Assembly: GCA_030540195.1 (NCBI GenBank)
Contig: JAUNWT010000005.1
Coordinates: 1-60,559 of the forward strand
Source of the DNA: Bacillota bacterium
GTDB lineage: Bacteria > Bacillota_I > Bacilli_A > Erysipelotrichales > Coprobacillaceae
Reading direction: 5' to 3'
DNA length: 60,559 nucleotides
Part shown: piece by piece, positions 27,074 through 35,038 of the stretch
Position numbering within the stretch: position 1 is the first letter of the stretch
How the letters are laid out: the number at the start of each line of letters is the position of its first letter
Notes under the pieces: generated by a model
What the model was told of the DNA's origin: nothing
What the model saw: the letters and a program-made list of their open reading frames with translations, nothing else
Databases searched by the model: none
Translations under genes and position numbers: made by a program

Positions 27074-27100
27074 AAAGAAAAATTAGAAAAAAGAGCGAAT

Positions 27101-27145
27101 AAATAGAGTGAAAATATATTTGAGGAACTTCACTCTATTTTTAGT
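27101..27145 (+). terminator. Terminator of the AKR-ADH operon
   Basis: AAATAGAGTGAA pairs with TTCACTCTATTT around a 14-base loop and is followed by TTTTAG. Confidence 0.85.
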
Positions 27146-27210
27146 TAAAAATATGCATGATATACTTATTATTTAAGGTATATTGTGCCTATCTTTAACT
27201 ATTTTCTACT

Positions 27211-27231
27211 AAAATAAGGAGCTTTCGCTCC
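27211..27231. other. Left half of a terminator split by the insertion element
   Basis: AAAATAAGGAGC-TTTC-GCTCC: the left arm of the original RpiR terminator (AATAAGGAGC / GCTCCTTATT) with a short right arm supplied by the target duplication. The matching GCTCCTTATT arm is at 29226-29235, on the other side of the element. Confidence 0.7.
27221..27231. repeat. Target-site duplication, left copy
   Basis: GCTTTCGCTCC, identical to 29220-29230. The exact length (9 to 11) depends on where the element is taken to begin. Confidence 0.75.
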
Positions 27232-27234
27232 CAG

Positions 27235-27250
27235 TGGCATGAACTTAAGA
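27235..27250. repeat. Left terminal inverted repeat (core)
   Basis: TGGCATGAACTTAAGA; the reverse complement is at 29198-29213. The bases outside the core are CCCAG here and ACCCAA at the other end. Confidence 0.85.
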
Positions 27251-27441
27251 AAAATTTTATTTCTTAGGTTTGTGCCTTTATTATTATGGTGATTTTATCA
27301 AAACTGTATATAAAAAAAGCGCAAAAAGCACCTAATAAAATTTATCATTTTTTTAAATTTTTCAGTTGTGTTTTATCTCATATTATCCTATCATTATTGT
27401 AACGATGGAAAAGGGATTTTCCTATACTACAGGGGCTGGAT

Positions 27442-29050
27442 TTAGTGATTGGTGGTCACAAATCCAGTTTTTCCTTTTACTACCGGTGGATTCCTACTTC
27501 CATCTATTCTATGCCTTGTTGTCGGTATACTACTAAAAAATTTATTCCATCTCTTGTAATGTCTTCCTTTCCTGATAGATACTTTTTCTTTTGCTCCTGC
27601 TGATATGATTTTTTCGACAATTTTATCCATGGTATTCATTTTAAAACTTACAATGAAATCATTGTGATGTAGTAAATTGATGATATATTTGTTATTTGGA
27701 ATATATTCATATTTACATTTTTTGTTTTGTTTGATTCTTTTTCTTGATTCTATAAAGATTATTTGTTCAATATTATAAAATATGACCTTTCCCATTGTTT
27801 CATTAATAATGCCTATTGGATTATGTGTATTGTTCAATGTTCAAACTGTTTTTCAAAACGTCATATGCATTTTCTACATTCCATCTTTCATGATGATACA
27901 GATCAATAATATCTGCTATATCAAATCCTCCATCAAGATTTGTAAAATATTGAGTTTCTACAGTGACTTCTCGTTCTTTCTTTTTGCTTTTTTCATTATA
28001 CGTATATGTTCCTCTTACAACACGTATGTCCATTTTGGGATCTTCATTCATTGATTTTCTTACTTCATCGTTCTTGATTCTTCTTATCCATGCTTTATCC
28101 AATTTGATATTGATATTAAAATTTATTTCTCCTTCATGCTTTTCAATATAATGCTTGAAGAAATTCTTCTTTACTCGAACGATGTATTTAATATTATGCA
28201 TTTCACAATATCTAAACAGTTCTACTGAACCATAATATCTATCGGCCAGCAGAATTATTTTTTTATCACAGAAGAATTCCTGCAGCTTCTTAAGATGTTT
28301 AAAGAGAAGTGGGATTTCAGATGTTCTATAATGAGAAATAGAAAAATCTAAAACAATCTTATTAAGTACATCGTAAATCATCGAAACCTTTGCCTGTGGT
28401 TTTTTGATATCCGAAATCTTCATTTTTGACGTTTGATTTCCTCCAAAGTAATGATTCAAAGCGATATGTGGTGGAAGATCAAGAAATGAACCATCAACTG
28501 CAAGGATTATATAATCCTTGAAATTAATAAGAGGCAGTTCATTATATATTTCATTTCGAAATCTATCCATGATAGAGTCCCATACATCATAGTTGAGAAT
28601 CGACATACTTTTAATCATGGCTTGTCTGGTAGGAATATCAAAATCACACAATGCACCAAAGTAGGAAACAAGATCTTCTGAAAGTACATCATGATTTCTA
28701 AAGATAAGATAGTTCAGCAGGTTATCAAGAGAGATTTTGCGTTTTCTAGTAAAGGAATTACGAATAATTTGTGCGTGCTCAATAAGCGATTCATCATTGA
28801 TAATGTTAGACAATACAGAGATAGCATCATGAGCCATCATATTCTTTACTACAATTTAGTCATCATAGACAAGACGAGGTTTCTTTTTTGCGAAAGCAGC
28901 TTTAATATAGGGAACCTGATCATCATCAAAAAGTCCAAGATTTCTGATTGTACGATGTTTAACCTTTCCATCTTCACGATAAGATTCAACAATTGAGATA
29001 AAAGAGGTATTTGGACGACCTTTATTATTTTTTACAACTTTTACAAACAT
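27442..29050 (-). pseudogene. DDE transposase, interrupted by one stop and one frameshift
   Basis: The transposase reads in three blocks, about 535 aa in all. The first (28856-29050, 64 aa) is the N-terminal domain with SFISIVESYREDGKVKHRT. It ends at a TAA (28856-28858), after which the same frame continues five codons into the main block. The main block (27821-28840, 339 aa) carries the catalytic Asp in LAVDGSFLDLPP, the Asp in LLADRYYG and the Glu in YHHERWNVENAYDVLK. A +1 shift near 27821-27837 leads into the C-terminal block (27442-27837). All catalytic residues survive. Translation would need stop bypass and a +1 shift, and no classic slippery site is seen, so I call it a pseudogene. 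Confidence 0.82.
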
Positions 29051-29197
29051 AATATCACCATCCTATACTACAAATATATAGTAAAATACTTTAAAATAAA
29101 AGTAATATGATTATAAGGTCTATACTACATTAAAAGAAATACAAGATACTATTACAAAAAAAGGATAAAAATAAAAAGGCCTGAGCCTAAGATTATA

Positions 29198-29213
29198 TCT
29201 TAAGTTCATGCCA
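29198..29213. repeat. Right terminal inverted repeat (core)
   Basis: TCTTAAGTTCATGCCA, the reverse complement of 27235-27250. Confidence 0.85.
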
Positions 29214-29219
29214 TTGGGT

Positions 29220-29230
29220 GCTTTCGCTCC
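29220..29230. repeat. Target-site duplication, right copy
   Basis: GCTTTCGCTCC, identical to 27221-27231. It runs straight into the remaining terminator arm and the RpiR stop codon at 29231-29233. Confidence 0.75.
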
Positions 29231-30094
29231 TTATTCTTCGTATTTATTGACTGCAGATAATCGTGCATACTCAATTTTCTTTTCTAAATTATTTTTGTAG
29301 TCTTTTTCAAAATAACAGCTATAAAGACCATCTAGAATATAAAGTAAAGATAATCTTGTAGAGAAATTTGCGACCTTCATATATTTATGTTCATAAGAGG
29401 ACATATAAATATGATAATCAGGCACTAAATTTTTCATTTTATAATCACAGGAAGAAATAAGTAAAACTGCTGTTTTATTTCTTTTTAATAAATCAGAAAT
29501 GAGATCGATATTGATGAGCCTTCCTTCATACGAAATAATGATTGCTAGATCATCAGGCCCACTTGTTGTTGCTAGCAAACGTTGTTCGTATTCATCATAA
29601 GGAACATCAACACGTACCCCTATTTCTTGCATCTGCATTTTAAAGCTTTGCGCAAAGAAGATATTATTGGCAGATGTGTAAACGGTAATATGTTTCGCTT
29701 TTTCCATCTTTGAAACTACTTTGCGAATTTCATCCGTTTCAAATAAATCGAACGTTGATAGGAGTGTTTGTTCGTAATTTTCTTTGAGCGAGCTTAATAC
29801 TTGATATTGTGTTTGATTTTCTTTAAAGGGAAAATTGTAATCAACTGTTTCTTTCTTTTGGGTATATTCTGATAAAGAATGTGATAAACGTACTTTAAAA
29901 TCATTATAACCATCAACCCCTAATTTATCACATAACCGATAAATAGCTGATGTTGAAACATAACACGCTTCTGATAATTCTTTGATGGACATCGCCATTA
30001 CCGTATCAGGGTGTGTTAAAATATACTGTACAATTTTATTTTCACTTTCTGTTATATTTTGAATATTTTCAAGTTTAACAAACATATTAATCAT
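29231..30094 (-). CDS. MurR/RpiR family regulator of the EIIB/ROK operon
   Basis: About 287-aa RpiR-type regulator. The helix-turn-helix region spans about residues 8-75 (ITESENKIVQYIL, then ELSEACYVSTSAIYRLCDKLGVDGYND). The SIS domain runs about 120-260 (KHITVYTSANNIFFAQSFKMQM and LAIIISYEGRLINIDLI). The SIS motif SxEGR resembles the serine-containing phospho-sugar loop. Several starts are in frame; the ATG at 30094 has GAGG about 9 bases upstream. It overlaps the fusion gene by 8 bases. It is the last gene of the EIIB-EIIB-fusion-RpiR operon. Its natural terminator was split by the insertion sequence. Confidence 0.85.
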   Translation of the reverse strand: MINMFVKLENIQNITESENKIVQYILTHPDTVMAMSIKELSEACYVSTSAIYRLCDKLGVDGYNDFKVRLSHSLSEYTQKKETVDYNFPFKENQTQYQVLSSLKENYEQTLLSTFDLFETDEIRKVVSKMEKAKHITVYTSANNIFFAQSFKMQMQEIGVRVDVPYDEYEQRLLATTSGPDDLAIIISYEGRLINIDLISDLLKRNKTAVLLISSCDYKMKNLVPDYHIYMSSYEHKYMKVANFSTRLSLLYILDGLYSCYFEKDYKNNLEKKIEYARLSAVNKYEE

Positions 30095-31493
30095 TTTCAT
30101 TAACCTCATCAATACATAATATCAATGTGCCAAGAAGCATATATTCCTCTAAATAATAAATTTGTATGATATCTGGAAGGTATTTTTTAGGAATATACTC
30201 TTCTACTTCCTGTTTGACATCTTCAAGATCAATTATTAAGAAACAAAAGAAAACAATGCATTGAGGATCCAAGATGCTAGTAATAGATGCAATGGTTTTG
30301 CTCAATGCCTCTAATGATCCTTCCGGTGTTTTATGAAGTTCTAAAACATTTTTAGAATAGTCTAATGGTAAATATTGTACTTCTCCAGCAATATGATGAC
30401 TTCCTTTAATAAGTTTTCCATTAACTACATTTCCAACACCACTTAAAGTAACCATTGGTTGGAAAATAAAAGATACTGTATCATATTCAGGTGAAACTGC
30501 ATAAAATCCTTGAGCTACTGCATTTGCTTCATTTTCGAATACAAAAGTTTGAGAATATCTTGATTTAAAATCTCTTTCAATATCAATTTCTTCAAAACCT
30601 TCAACACTAATTGAAACAATCTTATCTTCTTCAATTATTCCTGGTGTTGATAACCCAATCACTTCAATATCAGGATAATGCACTAACATACTATCTATAA
30701 TATCATAATAGTCTTGTAAATAAAGTTTTCTTTTGATAATGATCTTATTTTCTAATATTTCATTATTTTCATCATATAAACGATATAAAATATGAACACG
30801 ATGTCTATTTCTAATTAATGATAAACATAATATCTTTTTACCACTCTTTTTTAACCCTTCTATTTGCAAAGGTTCTTTATTAGTTGTTTCTTTACCTACT
30901 TCTTTTTGATTATTTTCAATAAGACGTATACATTCTCTAACATCATATTTTCCAAAAATTTGAGGTGGTATTTTTAAAACAACTTGTTTCTTTAAGATTT
31001 TTTTGACTTCACTGTATAAATAAGATACTTGTGGTGCAAGTAAAACCATATCATAATCTTGTGCTATTTGATAAACTTCACCATAACCTCTTGCATCTAC
31101 TTGCATATTCAATTTTAAAAATTCAACTGCTTCTTTTAATTTTTGTGCAAAATATCCTGTTGTTAGCCCACCTGAACAAACAAGAAGCACTTTTAAACTA
31201 GAACTTTTATGGATATGTTTGATTAATCCAAGCATCTCATTAAAGAGTTCCATAGCATGTTGAAAACTATGAAATTGGAAATGAAGATAAAACTCGTTTT
31301 CTTGTGTTTTTTTATTAACTAAAACATATTCTATGATTTCATGATCATAAAAATTAATATGACCTATGGCCTCATTTCCTTCAATAATAATATTCTTTTC
31401 TTCATCCTCTTTTATTGAATAATGCTTACTCTGATGAAAAAGAACCCATTTTTTAAATAAAGATATATAAATCTCTTTTAAATAATTATCCAT
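30087..31493 (-). CDS. Fusion of a PTS EIIB-like domain and a degenerate ROK domain
   Basis: 468-aa soluble protein with three parts. Residues 1-97 are a domain I do not recognise. Residues 99-190 match a lactose/cellobiose EIIB: VLLVCSGGLTTGYFAQKL carries the phospho-accepting Cys106, and VLLAPQVSYLYSEVKKIL is the second EIIB signature. Residues 218-460 follow the ROK fold: GLSTPGIIEEDKIV (280-293), FENEANAVAQGF (319-330) and VVNGKLIKGSHHIAGEVQYLP (356-376). Kinase hallmarks are gone: there is no DxGxT loop near 221-231, the catalytic Asp is Glu322, and the CxCGxxGC zinc motif after GEV is missing. The likely role is a phosphorylation-dependent sugar sensor and not a sugar kinase. It starts two bases after the second EIIB gene. 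Confidence 0.75.
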   Translation of the reverse strand: MDNYLKEIYISLFKKWVLFHQSKHYSIKEDEEKNIIIEGNEAIGHINFYDHEIIEYVLVNKKTQENEFYLHFQFHSFQHAMELFNEMLGLIKHIHKSSSLKVLLVCSGGLTTGYFAQKLKEAVEFLKLNMQVDARGYGEVYQIAQDYDMVLLAPQVSYLYSEVKKILKKQVVLKIPPQIFGKYDVRECIRLIENNQKEVGKETTNKEPLQIEGLKKSGKKILCLSLIRNRHRVHILYRLYDENNEILENKIIIKRKLYLQDYYDIIDSMLVHYPDIEVIGLSTPGIIEEDKIVSISVEGFEEIDIERDFKSRYSQTFVFENEANAVAQGFYAVSPEYDTVSFIFQPMVTLSGVGNVVNGKLIKGSHHIAGEVQYLPLDYSKNVLELHKTPEGSLEALSKTIASITSILDPQCIVFFCFLIIDLEDVKQEVEEYIPKKYLPDIIQIYYLEEYMLLGTLILCIDEVNEND

Positions 31494-31495
31494 TT

Positions 31496-31801
31496 TTATT
31501 TAGCATCTTCAACTAATTTAATTGCAAAATCTAAGACTTTTCCACCATTCATCATTCCATAATCTCTCATATCAATAACTGATACCGGTTTATCTGGATA
31601 TTTACTTTTAACATTATTTAATTCATATCTTACTTGAGGTCCAAGTAAAATAACATCTGCATCACTTGCATATTTATCAAGACTTCCAATTGGATAAGCA
31701 TTGATTTCTAATGCCATTCCTTTTTCTTTTGCTGCTTCATTCATTTTATTAACAAGTAGACTTGTTGACATTCCTGCAGCACATACTAATAAAATATTCA
31801 T
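31496..31801 (-). CDS. PTS EIIB, lactose/cellobiose type (second copy)
   Basis: 101-aa free-standing EIIB protein carrying phosphate between EIIA and EIIC. The phosphocysteine is Cys7 in ILLVCAAGMSTSLLVNKM. VILLGPQVRYELNNVKSKY (about 50-68) is the partner-contact strand-helix, and VIDMRDYGMMNGGKVLDFA closes the domain. It is closely similar to the first copy, including the C-terminal block. It lies 15 bases after that gene and 2 bases before the fusion gene. No EIIA or EIIC is in this operon. Confidence 0.92.
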   Translation of the reverse strand: MNILLVCAAGMSTSLLVNKMNEAAKEKGMALEINAYPIGSLDKYASDADVILLGPQVRYELNNVKSKYPDKPVSVIDMRDYGMMNGGKVLDFAIKLVEDAK

Positions 31802-31816
31802 AATTTTTCTCCTCCA

Positions 31817-32122
31817 TTATTTAGTTTCTTCAATAGTTTTAATTGCAAAATCTAAGACTTTTTCTCCGTTCATCATTCCATAATCTCTCATATCAATAAG
31901 AACAACAGGTTTTCCACCAGCTAACTCTTCAATATTTTTCTTTTGTGTTCTTACTTGAGGACCAAGCATGACAATATCAAAATCATTGATTACTTTTTGA
32001 ACTTGTGTTGCTGGTACAGCATCAATTACTGCATTTACGCCTTTAGCCTTAGCAGCTTTATCCATTCTTTGAACAAGCATACTTGTTGACATTCCTGCGC
32101 AACATACCAATAAAATTTTCAT
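31817..32122 (-). CDS. PTS EIIB, lactose/cellobiose type (first copy)
   Basis: 101-aa EIIB with Cys7 in ILLVCCAGMSTSMLVQRM (an extra Cys follows at position 8), IVMLGPQVRTQKKNIEEL (about 50-67) and VLIDMRDYGMMNGEKVLDFA near the end. A longer in-frame reading exists, but GAGAGG lies 9 bases before the ATG at 32122, giving the same 101-aa length as its neighbour. It is the first gene of the operon, behind a sigma-A promoter with an overlapping cre-like site. Confidence 0.92.
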   Translation of the reverse strand: MKILLVCCAGMSTSMLVQRMDKAAKAKGVNAVIDAVPATQVQKVINDFDIVMLGPQVRTQKKNIEELAGGKPVVLIDMRDYGMMNGEKVLDFAIKTIEETK

Positions 32123-32186
32123 AACTCTATTCCTCTCTTTCTTTTCTACACATATACTATAGCGCACACTTTTATCTAAAGTATTC

Positions 32187-32215
32187 ATTATTCTCATTTA
32201 GAAAAAAATTATCAA
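32187..32215 (-). promoter_or_regulatory. Promoter of the EIIB/ROK operon
   Basis: On the minus strand TTGATA (32215-32210), a 17-base spacer and AATAAT (32192-32187). It lies 65 bases upstream of the first EIIB start. Confidence 0.65.
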
Positions 32216-32226
32216 AGCGTTTTCAT
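32211..32226. promoter_or_regulatory. cre-like catabolite repression site
   Basis: ATCAAAGCGTTTTCAT matches the CcpA consensus (WTGNAARCGNWWWCA) except C for G at the third base. It overlaps the -35 box of the EIIB/ROK promoter, so repression by CcpA in rich sugar is expected. Confidence 0.55.
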
Positions 32227-32323
32227 TTTTTATGTGTTTTTTTGAAACTTTTTTATTTTTACCATTTATATAATGAATTACGAAAGTACTTTTGATAGGA
32301 TAGGATTATGTGGAGGAATGATT

Positions 32324-32983
32324 ATGATTAAAGCAATTATTTTTGATATGGATGGATTATTAATTGATAGCGAAATGGTTTCTTATAAATGTTATCGTGA
32401 TTTAATAGAAAGTTATGGGTTTGAATTTACCTTGAAAGAATACATAAAAGATTATCCTGGTAAACAACTTATCACTTCTTTAAACTATATTAAAGACCAT
32501 TACCACCTTGATTATGATATAGAAGAAACAATTACTGTTTTTCATGAAAGTGAAACAAAATATATCAAAGAAGATGGCGTTGATTTGAAACCCGGTGCAA
32601 ATGAACTTCTTAAATACTTAAAAGAACATCATTATAAAACCATTATTGCAACCTCTAGTAGACAAGAACGTGCTCAAGGTTTATTAGAAAAACATCAAGT
32701 GATGCAATATATGGATGATATTGTTTATGGTTTTGAAGTTGAACATGGAAAACCAGCACCCGATATTTTTTTAAAAGCGTGCGAAAAACTAAATGTACTT
32801 CCTGAAGAAGCCCTTGTATTAGAAGATAGTGAAGCAGGAATTGATAGTGCTTATCAAGCACATATTCCCGTTATTTGTATTCCTGATTTAAAAAATCCTG
32901 ATGCTTTGCATCAAGAAAGATGTACAACTCTTTTAAATTCATTGGATGAAGTTATTGAATATATTGAAAAAAGCAACACATAG
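32324..32983 (+). CDS. HAD-IA phosphatase (beta-phosphoglucomutase-like)
   Basis: 219-aa HAD hydrolase of subfamily IA. Motif I FDMDGLLIDSE (about 8-18) has the nucleophile Asp and an acid Asp two residues on. The Thr/Ser of motif II is in IATSSRQERA (about 107-116), the Lys in GKPAPDIFLKA (about 144-154) and motif IV LEDSEAGIDSA (about 168-178). It may dephosphorylate sugar phosphates, fitting its position divergent from the EIIB/ROK operon. Earlier in-frame codons exist; GGAGG is 7 bases before the ATG at 32324. Confidence 0.9.
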   Translation: MIKAIIFDMDGLLIDSEMVSYKCYRDLIESYGFEFTLKEYIKDYPGKQLITSLNYIKDHYHLDYDIEETITVFHESETKYIKEDGVDLKPGANELLKYLKEHHYKTIIATSSRQERAQGLLEKHQVMQYMDDIVYGFEVEHGKPAPDIFLKACEKLNVLPEEALVLEDSEAGIDSAYQAHIPVICIPDLKNPDALHQERCTTLLNSLDEVIEYIEKSNT

Positions 32984-32995
32984 TTGCTTTTTATA
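32968..32995. terminator. Bidirectional terminator
   Basis: AAAGCAAC-ACATA-GTTGCTTTTT between the convergent HAD and dusB genes. Confidence 0.85.
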
Positions 32996-33965
32996 ATGTA
33001 TCTAAAAATTGTTCATAATCTTTAAGAATCTTTTCTAATTCTTCATACGTATTTACTTTTGAGAGTTCATTTTTAACGGCTGAAGAATTTTTTAAGCCTT
33101 TAATATACCATGGAGCATGTCCTCTCATTTGAGACATTGCAATACGTTCAGGCTCAATAGACATTAATCTTTTGGCATGTGTTAAACACCAATCTATTTT
33201 TTCTTTATATGTTGGTTCCGGTAAATCACTTCCATGTTCTAAACTTTCAACAACCTGCTTAATCAACCATGGATTTCCTAAAGCAGCACGTCCAATCATG
33301 ATTGCATCACATCCTGTTTCTTCTAACATTCTTCTAGCATCTTCTACACTGCGAATATCCCCATTACCAATAACAGGAATAGAAACTGCTTCTTTAACTG
33401 CTTTAATGATTGACCAATCAGCTTTTCCTTCATACATTTGTGAACGCGTTCTTCCATGAATAGCAATCGCACTTGCCCCTGCTTTTTCAATAAGCTTTGC
33501 AACTTCTACCGCATTGATATGTTCTTTATCAAAACCACTTCTAATTTTTACCGTGACAGGTTTACTTACATTTTTAACAATATTACTTACAATATCATAA
33601 ATCAATTGGGGATTTTGTAATAATTTACTTCCCGCATTCGCTTTTAATACTTTATTTACAGGACAACCACAGTTAATATCAATAATATCGCAATTGGAAT
33701 GTTGATCGATAAATTTAGCGGCTTCAACCATACTTTCTACTTCTCCACCAAATAATTGAATGCTAACAGGATGTTCTCCTTCATCCACTTGTAACATTTC
33801 AATTGTTTTTTGATTTCCATAACAAATAGCTTTATCGCTTACCATTTCTGAATAAACAAGACCAGCGCCAAATTCTTTCACGATTTTACGAAAAGCCATA
33901 TTGGTGATTCCAGCCATTGGTGCCATAATGACGGGATTTTTTATTTCAATCTCTCTAATTTTCAA
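32991..33965 (-). CDS. dusB: tRNA-dihydrouridine synthase DusB
   Basis: 324-aa FMN enzyme that reduces uridine to dihydrouridine in tRNA D-loops. Visible are [17 protein letters not shown] (about 9-25), the catalytic Cys in [17 protein letters not shown] (about 100), the FMN-phosphate segments GNGDIRS and [11 protein letters not shown], and the C-terminal helical RNA-binding part. The start is TTG, supported by GGAGG 9 bases upstream and by alignment to the family's usual MKI beginning; no ATG fits. It belongs to the ftsH-hslO-dusB neighbourhood known in Bacillus. Confidence 0.93.
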   Translation of the reverse strand: MKIREIEIKNPVIMAPMAGITNMAFRKIVKEFGAGLVYSEMVSDKAICYGNQKTIEMLQVDEGEHPVSIQLFGGEVESMVEAAKFIDQHSNCDIIDINCGCPVNKVLKANAGSKLLQNPQLIYDIVSNIVKNVSKPVTVKIRSGFDKEHINAVEVAKLIEKAGASAIAIHGRTRSQMYEGKADWSIIKAVKEAVSIPVIGNGDIRSVEDARRMLEETGCDAIMIGRAALGNPWLIKQVVESLEHGSDLPEPTYKEKIDWCLTHAKRLMSIEPERIAMSQMRGHAPWYIKGLKNSSAVKNELSKVNTYEELEKILKDYEQFLDTL

Positions 33966-34014
33966 ATTACTTGTCCTCCATGTATATTTTTATTTTCTTT
34001 GTACATACTGTATA

Positions 34015-34072
34015 TAGATAACTTATAAGTTCCCTCTATTTTCCTCCCCTAAAAATAGTTATAAGTTATCTA
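34015..34072. repeat. 14-bp inverted repeat in the dusB leader
   Basis: TAGATAACTTATAA (34015-34028) and its perfect complement (34059-34072) enclose a 30-base loop. On the dusB transcript the loop is purine-rich (GGGGAGG...AGAGGG). It could be an RNA control element or a protein site; there is no T-run, so it is not a terminator. Confidence 0.6.
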
Positions 34073-34094
34073 TCAATTGAGTTGATTTCCTAAA

Positions 34095-34125
34095 AAATAA
34101 AGACGTATGTCTTTATTTTTTTGTT
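34095..34125. terminator. Second hairpin terminator in the hslO-dusB gap
   Basis: AAATAAAGAC-GTAT-GTCTTTATTT flanked by A- and T-runs, so potentially active in both directions. It lies just after the hslO terminator. Confidence 0.65.
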
Positions 34126-34133
34126 TTCTTTTT

Positions 34134-34162
34134 TAAAAAAATCACATTTTTCAATGTGATTA
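34134..34162 (-). terminator. hslO terminator
   Basis: On the minus strand AATCACATT-GAAAA-ATGTGATT, then TTTTTT. Confidence 0.85.
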
Positions 34163-35029
34163 TAAACGATTTATTAAATTTTTCAATTCTTCTTCATCAA
34201 ATTGATATTTTGTATTACAGAATTGACAAGTAATTTCACAACCATGATCTTCATCAATCATACTTTGTAACTCTTCTTTACCTACTGTTGAAAGTGCATT
34301 TAACATTTTGTCCTTTGAACAATCACAAGTAAAGAATAAATCTTGATGATCTGTAATTTCAACATCTTCAAATAACATCTTTAAGATTTCTTCTGGTGTT
34401 TTTCCCTCATGAATGAGTGAAGAAACAGCAGGGAAATCTTTCATTCTTTCCTCAATATAAGTAATATCTTCTTCTGTTGCTTCTGGAAGTAATTGAATAA
34501 TAAATCCTCCTGAAGCTAAGATTTCATTTGTTTCTTCCACTAAAACTCCGACAGAAACAACCGATGGTGTTTGTTCACTTGCCATGAAGTAATATGAAAA
34601 ATCATCACCAATTTCTCCTGTTTGAAGTGGTACTGTACCACAGAATGGCTCTTTTAAGCCCATATCTCTAATAACTTGTAAGCTTCCTTGTGTACCTACT
34701 GCAACTCCTACGGCTAAATGGCCTGTATCATTATATGTATAATGAACATGTGGATCTCCGACAAATCCTTTAATATGTCCATCTCCACAAGTAACAGCCA
34801 TCATAGTACCGATTGGTCCACCACCATTAATTGTGACTGTCATTTTTTCATTATTTTTATTCATGGCAGCCATCATTAAAGTTGCTGACATCATTCTTCC
34901 AAGTGCCGCTGAAGCTGTTGGCCACAAGTCGTGGTCTTTTCTTGCTTCTTCTAATAAATTTGTTGTATGACAAGCAAAAACACGGCAATTTTTACTGTTT
35001 ACTAATCCTCTTACTAAATAATCTTTCAT
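34160..35029 (-). CDS. hslO: Redox-regulated chaperone Hsp33
   Basis: 289-aa holdase chaperone activated by oxidation. The N-terminal substrate domain spans 1-180 (ACHTTNLLEEARKDHDLWPTA and TINGGGPIGTMMA). The C-terminal redox switch has four zinc-binding Cys in FFTCDCSK (about 238-240) and TCQFC (about 270-273), with a normal 30-residue gap. It is downstream of ftsH, as in Bacillus, and 9 bases after a 28-codon membrane peptide gene. Together with ahpC it is one of two oxidative-stress functions in the window. Confidence 0.95.
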   Translation of the reverse strand: MKDYLVRGLVNSKNCRVFACHTTNLLEEARKDHDLWPTASAALGRMMSATLMMAAMNKNNEKMTVTINGGGPIGTMMAVTCGDGHIKGFVGDPHVHYTYNDTGHLAVGVAVGTQGSLQVIRDMGLKEPFCGTVPLQTGEIGDDFSYYFMASEQTPSVVSVGVLVEETNEILASGGFIIQLLPEATEEDITYIEERMKDFPAVSSLIHEGKTPEEILKMLFEDVEITDHQDLFFTCDCSKDKMLNALSTVGKEELQSMIDEDHGCEITCQFCNTKYQFDEEELKNLINRL

Positions 35030-35038
35030 CTTTCTTTT

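Larger units (their letters stand above)
27230..29219 (-). mobile_element. IS4/IS1634-like insertion sequence (decayed)
   Basis: About 1.99 kb, bounded by imperfect inverted repeats (16 identical bases in the core at 27235-27250 and 29198-29213, with further similarity for about 55 bases) and an 11-bp direct repeat. It holds one transposase gene in three pieces, about 210 bases of non-coding left end (27230-27441) and 170 bases of right end. No passenger genes. The long duplication fits the IS4-related groups. With a stop and a frameshift it is probably inactive. Confidence 0.85.

Noticed and set aside
27074-27229. Extra gene between the alcohol dehydrogenase and the insertion element
   Set aside because: Only the terminator (27101-27145) and AT-rich sequence with stops in all frames were seen.
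27782-28996. Plus-strand frames within the insertion element
   Set aside because: They oppose the DDE transposase, which shows clear catalytic motifs on the minus strand.
33966-34094. Riboswitch or T-box upstream of dusB
   Set aside because: The inverted repeat is real, but no conserved riboswitch or T-box core was recognised; listed only as an unexplained leader structure.
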